Assembly (NCBI GenBank): GCA_902491515.1
Contig: CABUIC010000010.1
Coordinates: 22,153-86,152 of the forward strand
Source: an uncultured Porphyromonadaceae bacterium
Lineage (GTDB): Bacteria > Bacteroidota > Bacteroidia > Bacteroidales > Muribaculaceae
Length of the DNA: 64,000 bases
Reading direction: 5' to 3'
Position numbers and translations under genes: made by a program. Shown here piece after piece: positions 52,133-62,000 of the stretch. Under the pieces are notes generated by a model, which was not told the origin of the DNA, ran no database searches, and was given only the letters and a program-made list of their open reading frames with translations. Each line of letters starts with the position of its first letter. Position 1 is the stretch's first letter.

Positions 52133-52248
52133 AGGTGGGATCTGATTACGATGAATATTTACGAAAATTAGTGAAGTAATGGATCGGAAAATAATAATCT
52201 ATCGGTAATTAGGATTGGTTTTATTGTCCCGCGACCCGCCTGCCGGAC

Positions 52249-52600
52249 TGAAAAAACATCTGTAAAACGAAAACGTGAGGGTCCGTACTGTTGCCCGTTC
52301 CCACGATTGGAGGCCTTCGCATTGCCCGGACTGGAAGAACGAGCAACGCAGAAGCCTCACGTAAATATGATATATCAAACCCCGGCCGAGGCTCGCGCGT
52401 CGGTCCGGCGTTATTATATAGCATATCCACATAGCCATCTACCGTTGCTTCATTCCTGACCAATCCTGAAAGTTGCGAAGTTTCCAATCGTCAAGAAAGA
52501 GCGTCGAGTAAACGCATTCGTATGTCAGTGGCCGCGCACTTCTGCCGGCCGTTGTCGCATCCCGCCCTCAAACCCTTACCGGGCCTCTGCGACGGTATGC
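52249..52600 (-). ncRNA. Probable structured RNA or long leader (locus B)
   Basis: A 350-base GC-rich stretch with a full promoter at its start and T-rich ends (TTTTCGTTTT and GTTTTTT at 52274-52251) lies between two genes. Its last part folds well: closing stem ACGTGAGG/CCTCACGT (52362-52355 with 52280-52273) encloses an 11-bp stem GTTGCTCGTTC/GAACGGGCAAC (52347-52337 with 52300-52290). Near the start, GTCGCA...TGCGAC forms another hairpin. Open frames across it (79, 88 residues) have no protein-like character. Known RNAs (tmRNA, RNase P, SRP RNA) do not fit by their conserved motifs. It may match a described Bacteroidales RNA family. Confidence 0.6.
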
Positions 52601-52605
52601 ATCTG

Positions 52606-52636
52606 CAAAGTTACAAAAAATCCGCTATATCCCAAA
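52606..52636 (-). promoter_or_regulatory. Promoter of structured RNA locus B
   Basis: TTTG (52636-52633), 19 bases, TAACTTTG (52613-52606), a full consensus match with no protein-coding gene starting within 450 bases downstream. Confidence 0.82.
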
Positions 52637-52665
52637 TGATTTTGGAAATTTTATGGTTCGATTTC

Positions 52666-53715
52666 TCACTCGCCGAAAAGGAACATCAGCGGGCCGGAGT
52701 CGTGCATTCTGTCGGCGGCGTTGCCCGCATAGATCTCTCCTCCGGTGAGGTTGAGTTTCTTTATCCTGCCGGAAGCGTTGAAATCGAGACTCCGGAAATC
52801 TATCCAAAAAATATCGGGACTGAGGGTCGATTCAAAATAATACACAAGGTTTTTCTGGTCGGCGACCGTGCGCCAGCGGGTCGAGGCGATATTGGGCTGT
52901 GAGGGGATGGAAATGCCCAGAGGCACGGAGACGTTGCGCATGACGCTGAACACCCCGGCGACAGCCTGTCGGAAATCGGAGGTCTGCGGAAGCGCGTCGA
53001 TGTAGAACGTGGCTCTGACGAAGCGGTCCGAGGCGCGGTTGGTGCCGGGCAGCATGACCAGGCCTCCGATTTGTTTCCAGTAGTCGTCAAGTGTTTCCTG
53101 CTTGTCGTAAGTGGGAGAATTTGTCATTACCTGACATTTCCTGCCATGATGAATCACTAGGTTTCCGTCGATATACTCGAATATCGCGCTGTTTCCCGTG
53201 GGGTCGGATATCGAGAGGTGAAGCGTCGACTTCGTGCCGTTTGGCAGGTCTGGGTCGTCGATACGGAACAGTTCCTTGCCCAGCTCCTCGACAGCTTCGT
53301 CGACTGTGGCGAAATTGTCGAGCACATACTGCGTCCATATGCTCAGGCCCATCACGGGCCGCGAGTCGTCGGGACGGTGATAGTCCGATTCGGCCAGGAA
53401 AAGCAGATTGGCCACGAGGCCTTTCTCGTTCATACCGTCGCACACGCCGATGTCGTATCCGGCGGTGACGACGCTTCCGTATTTCGAGGTCCACTTCACG
53501 GAGTTGTCCGTGATTCCTCCCCGGCGGTCGATTCCGCGTGGGAAAAAGTAGATGTTGGACTGCGGGTCTTCCTTCCAGTCCATCGTGCGTCCGGTGACAA
53601 TCATGTTGTCGGGTCCAAGATACACGGCACGGGTGCAGCCCTCGGTAGGCTCCGGCAGAAGTGCTGACAATACAACAGCACAGGCCGCTGCCGCGGCGCT
53701 TCGGTAGTGTTTCAT
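52666..53715 (-). CDS. Secreted choloylglycine hydrolase-like amidase
   Basis: A 349-residue Ntn hydrolase of the choloylglycine hydrolase (bile salt hydrolase/penicillin acylase V) family. A signal peptide ends just before Cys27 (PTEG|CTRAVYLG), so cleavage would free the catalytic N-terminal cysteine. Other active-site residues are visible: GRTMDW (Arg, Asp), MTNSPTYD (Asn) and the arginine in NRASDRFVRATF. This is the exported form seen in Bacteroides. Bile-salt deconjugation is plausible in a gut organism, but other amides are possible. It is monocistronic, and its end faces the promoter of RNA locus B. Confidence 0.9.
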   Translation of the reverse strand: MKHYRSAAAAACAVVLSALLPEPTEGCTRAVYLGPDNMIVTGRTMDWKEDPQSNIYFFPRGIDRRGGITDNSVKWTSKYGSVVTAGYDIGVCDGMNEKGLVANLLFLAESDYHRPDDSRPVMGLSIWTQYVLDNFATVDEAVEELGKELFRIDDPDLPNGTKSTLHLSISDPTGNSAIFEYIDGNLVIHHGRKCQVMTNSPTYDKQETLDDYWKQIGGLVMLPGTNRASDRFVRATFYIDALPQTSDFRQAVAGVFSVMRNVSVPLGISIPSQPNIASTRWRTVADQKNLVYYFESTLSPDIFWIDFRSLDFNASGRIKKLNLTGGEIYAGNAADRMHDSGPLMFLFGE

Positions 53716-53805
53716 AGGTCTCAGGGGATTAGAGGGTGTGGCTGTATAACGTGTCGCAGATAAAGATTGTTCTGCAGATTCGTGGTTAAAACCTGGTTAC
53801 AGACA

Positions 53806-53841
53806 AAAAAAATGGAGTGCGGGGGCGCACTCCATTTTTTT
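53806..53841 (-). terminator. Bidirectional terminator behind the dnaK unit
   Basis: A 16-bp stem (53806-53821 with 53826-53841) around GGGG, with A/T runs of seven on both sides. It ends the dnaK unit and separates it from the choloylglycine hydrolase gene. Confidence 0.92.
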
Positions 53842-53872
53842 GTTGGCGGATGTTATATAACGGAATTTTTTG

Positions 53873-54049
53873 TCAGGCGAGGGTGTACTTGCATCGGACG
53901 GGGGAGACGATTGTGCCGTCTTTCTTGAGCTGTGCGAAGATCTTGTCGACAACTTTCTTGTCAAGACCGGTGGTCTCCGCCACCTTCGATGCGTTCACGG
54001 GTTCTCCGGCATTGCGGATAGCCTCGATCACTTTATTTTTTTCGTCCAT
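53873..54049 (-). CDS. 58-residue winged-helix protein downstream of dnaK
   Basis: A 58-residue open frame (MDEKNKVIEAIRNAGEPVN...VSPVRCKYTLA) with the pattern of a small winged-helix domain: three helices (NKVIEAIRNAG, ASKVAETTGL, KKVVDKIFAQLKKDG) and a short beta wing. It starts 24 bases after the dnaK stop with no terminator between, and ends before a strong one, so it is co-transcribed with dnaK. A DNA-binding or regulatory role is possible; I recall similar tiny proteins annotated as transcriptional regulators in Bacteroidales, but this is not verified. Confidence 0.8.
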   Translation of the reverse strand: MDEKNKVIEAIRNAGEPVNASKVAETTGLDKKVVDKIFAQLKKDGTIVSPVRCKYTLA

Positions 54050-54073
54050 GGTTCAAGCAATTAATCCGTTTGA

Positions 54074-55972
54074 TTATTTAACTTCTTCGAAGTCCACGTC
54101 TTCGGGACCCTGGTTATGCTGGGATGCTCCGGGGTTGGGGGCACCTGCGCCGGGGTTGGCGCCGCCGGCCTGCTGGGCGTTGTGGATGTCCTGAGCGGCG
54201 GCCTGCATGGCGGCTTCAACTTCCTTGATAGCTGCGTCGCATGCCTCGACGTTCTGCGCCTTGTGGGCTTCCTTGAGCTTGTCGATGGCGCCCTGAATGG
54301 CGGCCTTGCGGTCGGCGGGGAGCTTGTCGCCGAGCTCGGCGAGCTGTTTTTCGGTCTGGAAGACGATTGCGTCGGCCTGGTTGAGCTTGTCGACACGTTC
54401 CTTTTCCTTGGCGTCGGAAGCGGCGTTGGCGGCGGCTTCGTCCTTCATGCGCTGGATTTCGGCGTCGGTCAGGCCGCTGGAGGCCTCGATGCGGATGCTC
54501 TGCTCCTTGCCAGTGGCCTTATCCTTGGCGGATACGTTGAGGATGCCGTTTGCGTCGATTTCGAAGGTTACCTCAATCTGAGGAATACCGCGGGGTGCGG
54601 GAGCGATGCCGTCGAGGTGGAACTTGCCGAGGAGCTTGTCGTCCTTGGCCATGGGGCGTTCGCCCTGGAGTACGTTGATTTCAACGGAAGGCTGGTTGTC
54701 GGTTGCGGTCGAGAAGGTCTCGCTCTTGCGGGTCGGGATGGTGGTGTTGGCTTCGATGAGCTTGGTCATCACGCCGCCGAGGGTCTCGATGCCTACGCTC
54801 AGGGGCACAACGTCGAGAAGGAGCACGTCCTTGACGTCGCCGGAGAGCACGCCGCCCTGAATGGCAGCGCCTACGGCTACTACTTCGTCGGGGTTCACAC
54901 CCTTGGAGGGAGCCTTGCCGAAGAATTTCTCCACAACCTGCTGGATGGCGGGGATACGGGTGGAGCCGCCTACGAGAATCACTTCGTCGACGTCCTTTGC
55001 GGTGAGGCCGGCGTCGCGGAGAGCGTCTTCACAGGGCTTGAGGGTGGCCTGGATGAGACGGTCGGCGAGCTGCTCGAACTTCGCGCGGGTGAGGGTCTTC
55101 ACGAGGTGCTTCGGAATACCGTTCACGGGCATGATGTAGGGGAGGTTGATTTCGGTGGAAGTGGTGCTCGAAAGCTCGATTTTGGCTTTCTCGGCGGCTT
55201 CCTTGAGGCGCTGGAGGGCCATGGGGTCCTGACGGAGGTCAACGCCTTCCTCTTTCTGGAACTCGTCGGCGAGCCAGTCGATGATTACGTGGTCGAAATC
55301 ATCGCCGCCGAGGTGGGTGTCGCCGTTGGTGGACTTAACTTCGAACACACCGTCGCCGAGCTCGAGGATGGAGATATCGAATGTGCCGCCGCCGAGGTCG
55401 AAGACGGCAATCTTCTGGTCCTTGTTGCTCTTGTCGAGACCGTAGGCGAGTGCGGCGGCCGTAGGTTCGTTGACGATACGGCGGACGTTGAGGCCCGCGA
55501 TTTCGCCGGCTTCCTTGGTGGCCTGACGCTGGGAGTCGTTGAAGTATGCCGGAACGGTGATGACGGCTTCGGTTACGGTCTGTCCGAGGTAGTCTTCGGC
55601 AGTCTTCTTCATTTTCTGAAGAATCATGGCGGAGATTTCCTGAGGAGTGTATTCACGACCGTCGATGTCGATACGGGGAGTGTTGTTCTCGCCGCGGACA
55701 ACCTTATAAGGTACGCGCTCGATTTCCTTGGCGACCTGGTCGTAGGTCTCGCCCATGAAGCGCTTGATGGAGTAGATGGTGCGTTTGGGGTTGGTGATTG
55801 CCTGACGTTTTGCAGGGTCGCCGACCTTGCGCTCGCCGCCGTCGACGAATGCTACGACGGAAGGAGTGGTGTTGCGGCCTTCGCTGTTGGGAATGACCAC
55901 GGGGTCCTTGCCCTCGAGGACGGCTACACAGGAATTGGTGGTTCCTAAGTCAATACCGATGATTTTGCCCAT
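54074..55972 (-). CDS. dnaK: Molecular chaperone DnaK (Hsp70)
   Basis: DnaK, 632 residues, is the ATP-dependent Hsp70 chaperone. The nucleotide-binding domain starts IGIDLGTTNSCVAVLEG and has VITVPAYFNDSQRQATKEAGEIAGL, AVFDLGGGTFDISILELGDG and ILVGGSTRIPAIQ. The substrate domain has LLLDVVPLSVGIETLGGVMTKLI and a helical lid. The C-terminus is Gly/Ala/Pro/Asn-rich and ends EDVDFEEVK, the EEVD-like tail. ATG 55972 fits the family start; the open frame extends upstream to 56089 through non-coding sequence. No dnaJ or grpE is next to it in the window. Confidence 0.98.
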   Translation of the reverse strand: MGKIIGIDLGTTNSCVAVLEGKDPVVIPNSEGRNTTPSVVAFVDGGERKVGDPAKRQAITNPKRTIYSIKRFMGETYDQVAKEIERVPYKVVRGENNTPRIDIDGREYTPQEISAMILQKMKKTAEDYLGQTVTEAVITVPAYFNDSQRQATKEAGEIAGLNVRRIVNEPTAAALAYGLDKSNKDQKIAVFDLGGGTFDISILELGDGVFEVKSTNGDTHLGGDDFDHVIIDWLADEFQKEEGVDLRQDPMALQRLKEAAEKAKIELSSTTSTEINLPYIMPVNGIPKHLVKTLTRAKFEQLADRLIQATLKPCEDALRDAGLTAKDVDEVILVGGSTRIPAIQQVVEKFFGKAPSKGVNPDEVVAVGAAIQGGVLSGDVKDVLLLDVVPLSVGIETLGGVMTKLIEANTTIPTRKSETFSTATDNQPSVEINVLQGERPMAKDDKLLGKFHLDGIAPAPRGIPQIEVTFEIDANGILNVSAKDKATGKEQSIRIEASSGLTDAEIQRMKDEAAANAASDAKEKERVDKLNQADAIVFQTEKQLAELGDKLPADRKAAIQGAIDKLKEAHKAQNVEACDAAIKEVEAAMQAAAQDIHNAQQAGGANPGAGAPNPGASQHNQGPEDVDFEEVK

Positions 55973-56065
55973 AATAGTGTACGTGTTTATGTTTTTATTT
56001 TTTTGTTGATATCTGAATTTCGCAGGCAGCCCCGCGCCGGGGTCGCCGTCAGATATTAAACAAAT

Positions 56066-56092
56066 CGCGTGCCAAAAAAGTTTTGGCACGCG
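56066..56092 (-). terminator. 12-bp hairpin upstream of dnaK
   Basis: CGCGTGCCAAAA/TTTTGGCACGCG (56066-56077 with 56081-56092) lies 38 bases after the stop of the M16 gene and probably ends it. On the minus strand the last arm plus flank reads TGGCACGCGATTTGTT, close to the sigma-54 -24/-12 consensus, so a second use as a dnaK promoter is possible. Confidence 0.6.
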
Positions 56093-56129
56093 AGTATGAC
56101 ATTTTGTCAGTATCGGTTTGTCAGACGGC

Positions 56130-59024
56130 TCAGTATCCGAAGATATCTTCCGTTTTGAGAATCACTACCTTACCCTTCTTGCGCAGGGCTTCGAGGTCGA
56201 CCTTGTCCATCGGGGCGAGCACGGCGTGGCGGTAAGTGCGGCCCTTGACGTGCTTCTGCTGGAAGGCCTTGACGTCGTCGAGGGTCATTCCGGAGAGTGC
56301 GCGGTAGTAAGCCTCGTCGGGGTCGGTGTCAACTCCGAGGTCGAGGGCGTTGATATAGGCCCAGGCCACCTGGTCCTTGATTGTGCGCTTTGTTCGGAGG
56401 GCGTCGAGCTCGCTCTTGCGGGCGATGCCGAATGCCGCGGGGCTTTCGGGCATGTTCTCGATGATTTCCTCGAAGGCGTCCATGGCGTCGGGGAGTTTGT
56501 CGGCCTGCGTGGCAATCGAGGCGTAGAACGTATAGGGGCGTCCGCTCTTTGCGGGTCTGTTCATGCGGGAGGAGGCGCTGTAGGCCAGGGAGCGGCTCTC
56601 GCGTATTTCCTGGAAGACAATGGCGTTCATGCCGCCGCCGAAGTAGGCGTTGAAGAGTCGCCGAGCGGGCTCGAGGGAGGGGTCATAGTTCTCCGGAAGG
56701 CGCGAGACGGCGTAGTAGTCGGCCTGGGCCATATCGTAGGGAGCGACGAATATCACGGTTTCGTCTGCCGGAAGCACTTCGTAAGGCTTCGGTGCGGGAG
56801 CTTCGGCGAGGTGTGCGGGCGTGACGGCGTCGATGGCTGCGAGCACCTTATCCTCGGGGGCGGGGCCGTAGTAAATCACGCGGCGCTTGTATCCGAGGAG
56901 GGCGCGGAGCTGGTCGAGGAGTGCCTTCGGACCCATTTCGCGGAGGGACTCGACAGAGGGCTCCGTCAGCTGAGGATTGCGCTCGCCGTACATCTGATAG
57001 AGACGCAGGGCGTAGAAGTTGTGGGTCTCAAGGGTCCGGTCGTTGGCGCGGTCCTGGGCCAGGTCTGCGAGCATGGTGTCGTAGGTCTTTTCGTCGACCC
57101 GCGCGCCTTCGACGAAGGAGTCGAAGAGGTCGAGGGCCTTGGTCATGTTCTCGGCCAGGCCGCTGACGATGACGTAAGTACGCTCGCCGCCGACCTGTAC
57201 GGCATACCGGCAGCCGAGCGAGTAGAAGGCTTCCTGAATCTGCGCGGCGCTCATCGTGGGCGTGGCGGCGAATTCGAGGAGGTCGGAGGCGACGTCGAGG
57301 GTGGGGATGGCCGTAGTGCCTGTCTCGTAGACGAAGGTCAGGTTGAAGATGTCGTTGCTCGAATTATGGCTGTAGTAGACGGGGGTGTCGCCTTTGGCTG
57401 TCAGGAAGGTCAGATCTTTTTTGAAGTCGACGAAGCGGGGCTCTATGGGCTCGACTTCGGAGCCGACGACCTCGGTCAGGAAAGCCGAGGCGGCGTCGCG
57501 GTTCGTGGCGATGGGCGTGATTTTGGGCTTCGCGATTTCGGCCACGGAATTGTCCTCGCCCTGCTCCTTATATATTACGGCATACCCGTCGGGGGTGAGA
57601 TACTTGCGGGCAAGGGCCACGATGTAGTCCTTGGAGATTGTATCGACGGCAGCGATGTCGCCGACGGTCTTCGCCCAGGGCTGGCGGGAGACAAAGGACT
57701 CGAGGAGCATGCTCACGCGGTCGGAGTTGTCTTCAATCTGCTGCTGGAGGCGCAGCTTGACGTTGGTCTTGACGGCATCGAGGAGGCTGTCGGAGAATCG
57801 GCCCTCGCGGAGGCTGTCGGCCTGAGCGAGAAGAAGGTCTCTGACTTCCTGCATTGTCTGTCCTGCCTTGGGCTGGCCGAGCATGAGCATGATTCCGGCA
57901 TCTGACATCAGATATGGGAAAACTCCGGCTGAGAGGGCGCGCTGGGGGAGGGTTATGTTACGGTCGATGAGGCCGGAATAGCCGTTCTGGAAGAGGCTGC
58001 CCATGAGTTCGAGCGCCGGAGACTCCTCGGAGTATGTGCCGGGGATGCGCCAGCCCATGTAGAGGAAGGGTGCCTCCTGCCCGGCCACGCTCTTCTCGAC
58101 GGATGCGCTTAGAGGCTCGACGGAGGGCCGCTGAATGTAGTCGAGCGAAGGGTTCGGGGTCATCCCGCCGAAATATTTTTCGACAATTGCCACTGCCTCG
58201 TCGGGGTCGAAGTCGCCGGAGAGGATTACGGCCATATTGTTGGGCACGTACCATTTGTCGTGGTATAGGCGGACGTTGCGGATCGAGGGGTTCTTGAGGT
58301 GTTCCTGAGTGCCGAGTACGGTCTGTGTGCCGTAGGGATGGGTGGGGAAGAGGGCAGCCTGGAGGGCGTCGACGGCCTTCTCGGAGTCGCTCTTCATCGA
58401 CATGTTCTTTTCCTCATAGATGGTCTCGAGTTCGGTGTGGAAGCCGCGGAGCACGGGTTGGATGAAGCGGTCGGCCTGCACCTTCGCCCAGTTTTCAATC
58501 TGGTTGGAGGGAATGTCCTCGGTGTAGCAGGTGACGTCCATCGAGGTGAAGGCATTTGAGCCCTGCGCGCCGATGGCGCTCATGAGCTTGTCGTACTCGT
58601 TGGGGATGGCGATGAGCGAGGCTGCGTAGCTCAGCGAGTCGATGCGGGCGTAGATGCGTGTGCGCTCGGCGGGGTCGGTGGTGCGCCGGTATATTTCGAA
58701 TGCTTCCTCGATGCAGTCGAGGAGCGGACGCTCGGCGGCGTAGTCGGAGGTGCCGTAATTGGGCGTGCCCTTGAACATCAGGTGCTCGAAGTAGTGGGCC
58801 AGGCCCGTGGTTTCGGCCGGGTCGTTCTTTCCGCCGACGCGCACTGCGATGTAGGTCTGGATGCGCGGCGCGTCCTTGTTGACGGTGGTCATCACCTTCA
58901 GGCCGTTTGGCAGCGTGTAGATGCGGGCTTTAAGCGGGTCGCCGGGTACGGTGTCGTACGGCAGCGCCGAGGCTCCCGCGGCCATGCCGAGGAGGAGAAT
59001 GAGTGTGGAGAGCAGTTTTTTCAT
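56130..59024 (-). CDS. M16 family metallopeptidase
   Basis: A 964-residue exported protease with a signal peptide (to about residue 20). It is a fusion of two M16 units (four M16 domains). The N-terminal unit has the inverted zinc motif H-x-x-E-H (HYFEH, 77-81) and the downstream glutamate in ETIYEEKNMS. The second unit (about 500-964) lacks HxxEH and is probably the inactive half. This pitrilysin-like layout is common in Bacteroidetes, with the enzyme in the periplasm degrading small peptides. It follows carB by 73 bases but no shared signal is evident. Confidence 0.93.
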   Translation of the reverse strand: MKKLLSTLILLLGMAAGASALPYDTVPGDPLKARIYTLPNGLKVMTTVNKDAPRIQTYIAVRVGGKNDPAETTGLAHYFEHLMFKGTPNYGTSDYAAERPLLDCIEEAFEIYRRTTDPAERTRIYARIDSLSYAASLIAIPNEYDKLMSAIGAQGSNAFTSMDVTCYTEDIPSNQIENWAKVQADRFIQPVLRGFHTELETIYEEKNMSMKSDSEKAVDALQAALFPTHPYGTQTVLGTQEHLKNPSIRNVRLYHDKWYVPNNMAVILSGDFDPDEAVAIVEKYFGGMTPNPSLDYIQRPSVEPLSASVEKSVAGQEAPFLYMGWRIPGTYSEESPALELMGSLFQNGYSGLIDRNITLPQRALSAGVFPYLMSDAGIMLMLGQPKAGQTMQEVRDLLLAQADSLREGRFSDSLLDAVKTNVKLRLQQQIEDNSDRVSMLLESFVSRQPWAKTVGDIAAVDTISKDYIVALARKYLTPDGYAVIYKEQGEDNSVAEIAKPKITPIATNRDAASAFLTEVVGSEVEPIEPRFVDFKKDLTFLTAKGDTPVYYSHNSSNDIFNLTFVYETGTTAIPTLDVASDLLEFAATPTMSAAQIQEAFYSLGCRYAVQVGGERTYVIVSGLAENMTKALDLFDSFVEGARVDEKTYDTMLADLAQDRANDRTLETHNFYALRLYQMYGERNPQLTEPSVESLREMGPKALLDQLRALLGYKRRVIYYGPAPEDKVLAAIDAVTPAHLAEAPAPKPYEVLPADETVIFVAPYDMAQADYYAVSRLPENYDPSLEPARRLFNAYFGGGMNAIVFQEIRESRSLAYSASSRMNRPAKSGRPYTFYASIATQADKLPDAMDAFEEIIENMPESPAAFGIARKSELDALRTKRTIKDQVAWAYINALDLGVDTDPDEAYYRALSGMTLDDVKAFQQKHVKGRTYRHAVLAPMDKVDLEALRKKGKVVILKTEDIFGY

Positions 59025-59097
59025 ATTGGAAATTATAAAGGCGGACGTCCGCTTTCGCGGAGCGCCCGCCGTGTTGAACGTTTTTCGGTAATGGAGC

Positions 59098-62000
59098 TTA
59101 GTACTCGTCCCAGCTCTTGATTTCGATGTCGTCGAGCGGCAGGCTCGTGGCGGCCTTGATGAAGGCGGCGGCGAGGCGCGCGTTGGTGAGCAGGGGGATG
59201 TTGAGGTCGATGGCCGCGCGGCGGATCTTGCGTCCGTTGCTGAGCTCGTGGGAGCTGAGGTTCTTGGGTATGTTCACGACGAGGTCGACCATCTTGTTGT
59301 GCAGGAGGTCAAGGGCCTGAGGCTGCTTGTCGGGCTCGAAGGGCCAGTAGACGCGTACTGCGGGAATGTCGTTCTCGTTCAGGAACTTCGCTGTGCCGCT
59401 CGTGGCGTAGATTTTCAGGCCGGCCTTGTGGAGCTGGACGGCGGCGTCGAGGAGCGCGGCCTTCTGCTTGGAGCCGCCCGTGGAGAGGAGGACGGCGCGC
59501 TTGGGAACGCGGAGGCCGACGGCGAGGAGCGACTTGAGGACGGCTTCGTCAGTGTCGTCGCCGAGGCAGCCTACCTCGCCCGTGGAGCTCATGTCCACAC
59601 CGAGCACCGGGTCGGCGCCCTGAAGGCGCGAGAAGGAGAACTGCGAGGCCTTGACGCCGACGTAGTCGAGGTCGAAGGCACTCTTGGCCGGTTTTTCGGG
59701 GTGCAGGCCGAGCATGACCTTTGTGGCGAGGTCGATAAAATTGATTTTAAGTACTTTCGAGACAAATGGGAAGCTGCGGGAGGCGCGGAGGTTGCATTCG
59801 ATGACAAGGATGTCGTTGTCCTTGGCCATGAACTGGATATTGAAGGGGCCGGAGATGTTCAGCGCCTTGGCGATTTTTGCCGAAACCTTCTTTATCCGGC
59901 GCATTGTTTCGACATAGAGCTTCTGCGGCGGGAACTGGATGGTGGCGTCGCCGGAATGCACGCCCGCATACTCGATGTGCTCGGAGATGGCGTAAGCCTT
60001 GATTTCGCCTTCGTCGGCCACGGCGTCCATCTCGATTTCCTTGGCTCCCTGGATGAACTCGGTGACGACCACAGGATGCTGCTTGGAGACGTTGGCGGCC
60101 AGGCGCAGGAAGCGCACGAGCTCCTCTTCGTTGGAGCAGACGTTCATGGCCGCGCCCGAGAGGACGTAAGACGGGCGCACGAGCACAGGGAAGCCAACCT
60201 CAGCGATGAACTCGTTGATGTCCTCGAGGCTCGTGAGCTCGCGCCAGCGCGGCTGGTCCACTCCCAGCTTGTCGAGCATGGCCGAGAACTTGTGGCGGTC
60301 CTCGGCGTTGTCGATGCTCTTGGCCGAGGTGCCGAGGATGTTCACACCCTGCCCCGCGAGTCGCATGGCCAGGTTGTTCGGAATCTGGCCGCCCACGCTC
60401 AGGATAGTGCCGTGGGGCTGTTCGAGGTCGAGAATATCCATCACGCGCTCGAAGGTCAGCTCGTCGAAGTACAGGCGGTCGCACATGTCGTAGTCGGTCG
60501 ACACTGTCTCCGGGTTGTAGTTGATCATCACGGAGCGCCAGCCTTCCTTCTTGACAGTGAGGAGGGCGTTGACCGAGCACCAGTCGAATTCCACGGACGA
60601 GCCGATGCGGTAGGCTCCCGAGCCGAGCACGACGATTGAGCGGTGGTCGCCGAGGTAGGTGATGTCGTTTTCCGTGCCGTTGTAGGTCAGGTAGAGGTAG
60701 TTTGTCTCCGCGGGGTATTCGGCGGCGAGGGTGTCGATCTGTTTCACCACCGGAGTGATTCCGCGCCCGATGCGGTGATGCCGGACATTGAGGATACTTG
60801 CCTCCGTGTCGCGGTCCATATCTTTCTTGAATACGGAGCGCGCTATCTGGAAGTCACTGAAACCCTGTTGCTTGGCCTGACGCAGGAGCGCGTCGGGAAG
60901 TGTCTCGAGTGTGTCGTGCTTCTCGAGGGCGCGGGAGGTCTCGATGATGTTGCGGAGCTTGTAGAGGAACCAGCGGTCGATTTTCGTCAGCTCGTGGATT
61001 TCATCTACGGTATAACCCTCGCCGAAGGCTTTGGCGATGACGAAGATGCGTTTGTCTGTCGGAGCCATGAGCGCCTTGCGGATGTCGGGGATTTCGAGCG
61101 ACTTGTTCTCGACGAAGCCGTGCATCCCCTGGCCTATCATGCGGAGGCCCTTCTGGATGGCTTCCTCGAAGGTGCGGCCTATAGCCATGACCTCGCCCAC
61201 CGACTTCATAGACGAGCCGATTTCGCGGTTCACGCCGTGGAATTTTCCGAGGTCCCAGCGCGGAATCTTGACAACCACGTAGTCGAGCGCGGGCTCGAAG
61301 AAGGCGCTGGTGGTGCGGGTGATGGAGTTTTTCAGCTCGAAGAGGCCGTAGCCGAGGGCGAGCTTCGCGGCCACGAAAGCAAGGGGATAGCCCGTGGCCT
61401 TGGAGGCGAGGGCCGACGAGCGGCTCAGGCGGGCGTTGACCTCGATCACGCGGTAGTCCATCGACGCGGGGTCGTAGGCGTACTGGACGTTGCACTCGCC
61501 GACGATGCCGACGTGGCGGATTATCTTGATTGCAAGCGAGCGGAGATAGTGGTAGTCGTCGTTGGAGAGGGTCTGCGACGGGGCCACGACGATGCTCTCG
61601 CCCGTATGGATGCCCAGCGGGTCGAAGTTCTCCATGTTGCAGACGGTGATGCAGTTGTCGTACCGGTCGCGCACGACCTCGTACTCCACTTCCTTCCAGC
61701 CCTTGAGGGATTTCTCCACGAGGACCTGAGGCGAGAACGACAGAGCCTTCTCGACCAGGGCGCGGAGCTCCTCGTCGTTGTCGCAGAATCCGCTGCCGAG
61801 GCCTCCGAGGGCGTAGGCGGCGCGTACGATGACGGGATAGCCAAGCGAGTTGGCCACACGGAGCGCGTCGTCGACCGTCTCCACGGCCTCGCTCTTGATG
61901 GTCTTGACGTCGATTTCATCGAGCTTCTCGACGAAGAGCTCGCGGTCCTCCGTGTCCATGATGGCGCGGACAGGTGTGCCGAGCACTTCGACGCCGTAGC

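Noticed and set aside
52249..52600. Locus B considered as tmRNA, RNase P RNA or SRP RNA
   Set aside because: The conserved motifs of these RNAs (tRNA-like ends, GAGGAAAGTCC, GGAA/GNRA SRP domain) are not found.
52199..52902. Overlapping 60-126 codon frames between the AT-rich gene and the choloylglycine hydrolase gene
   Set aside because: They overlap each other in several frames, show no domain, and lie on a promoter-driven hairpin-rich stretch or antisense to the hydrolase.
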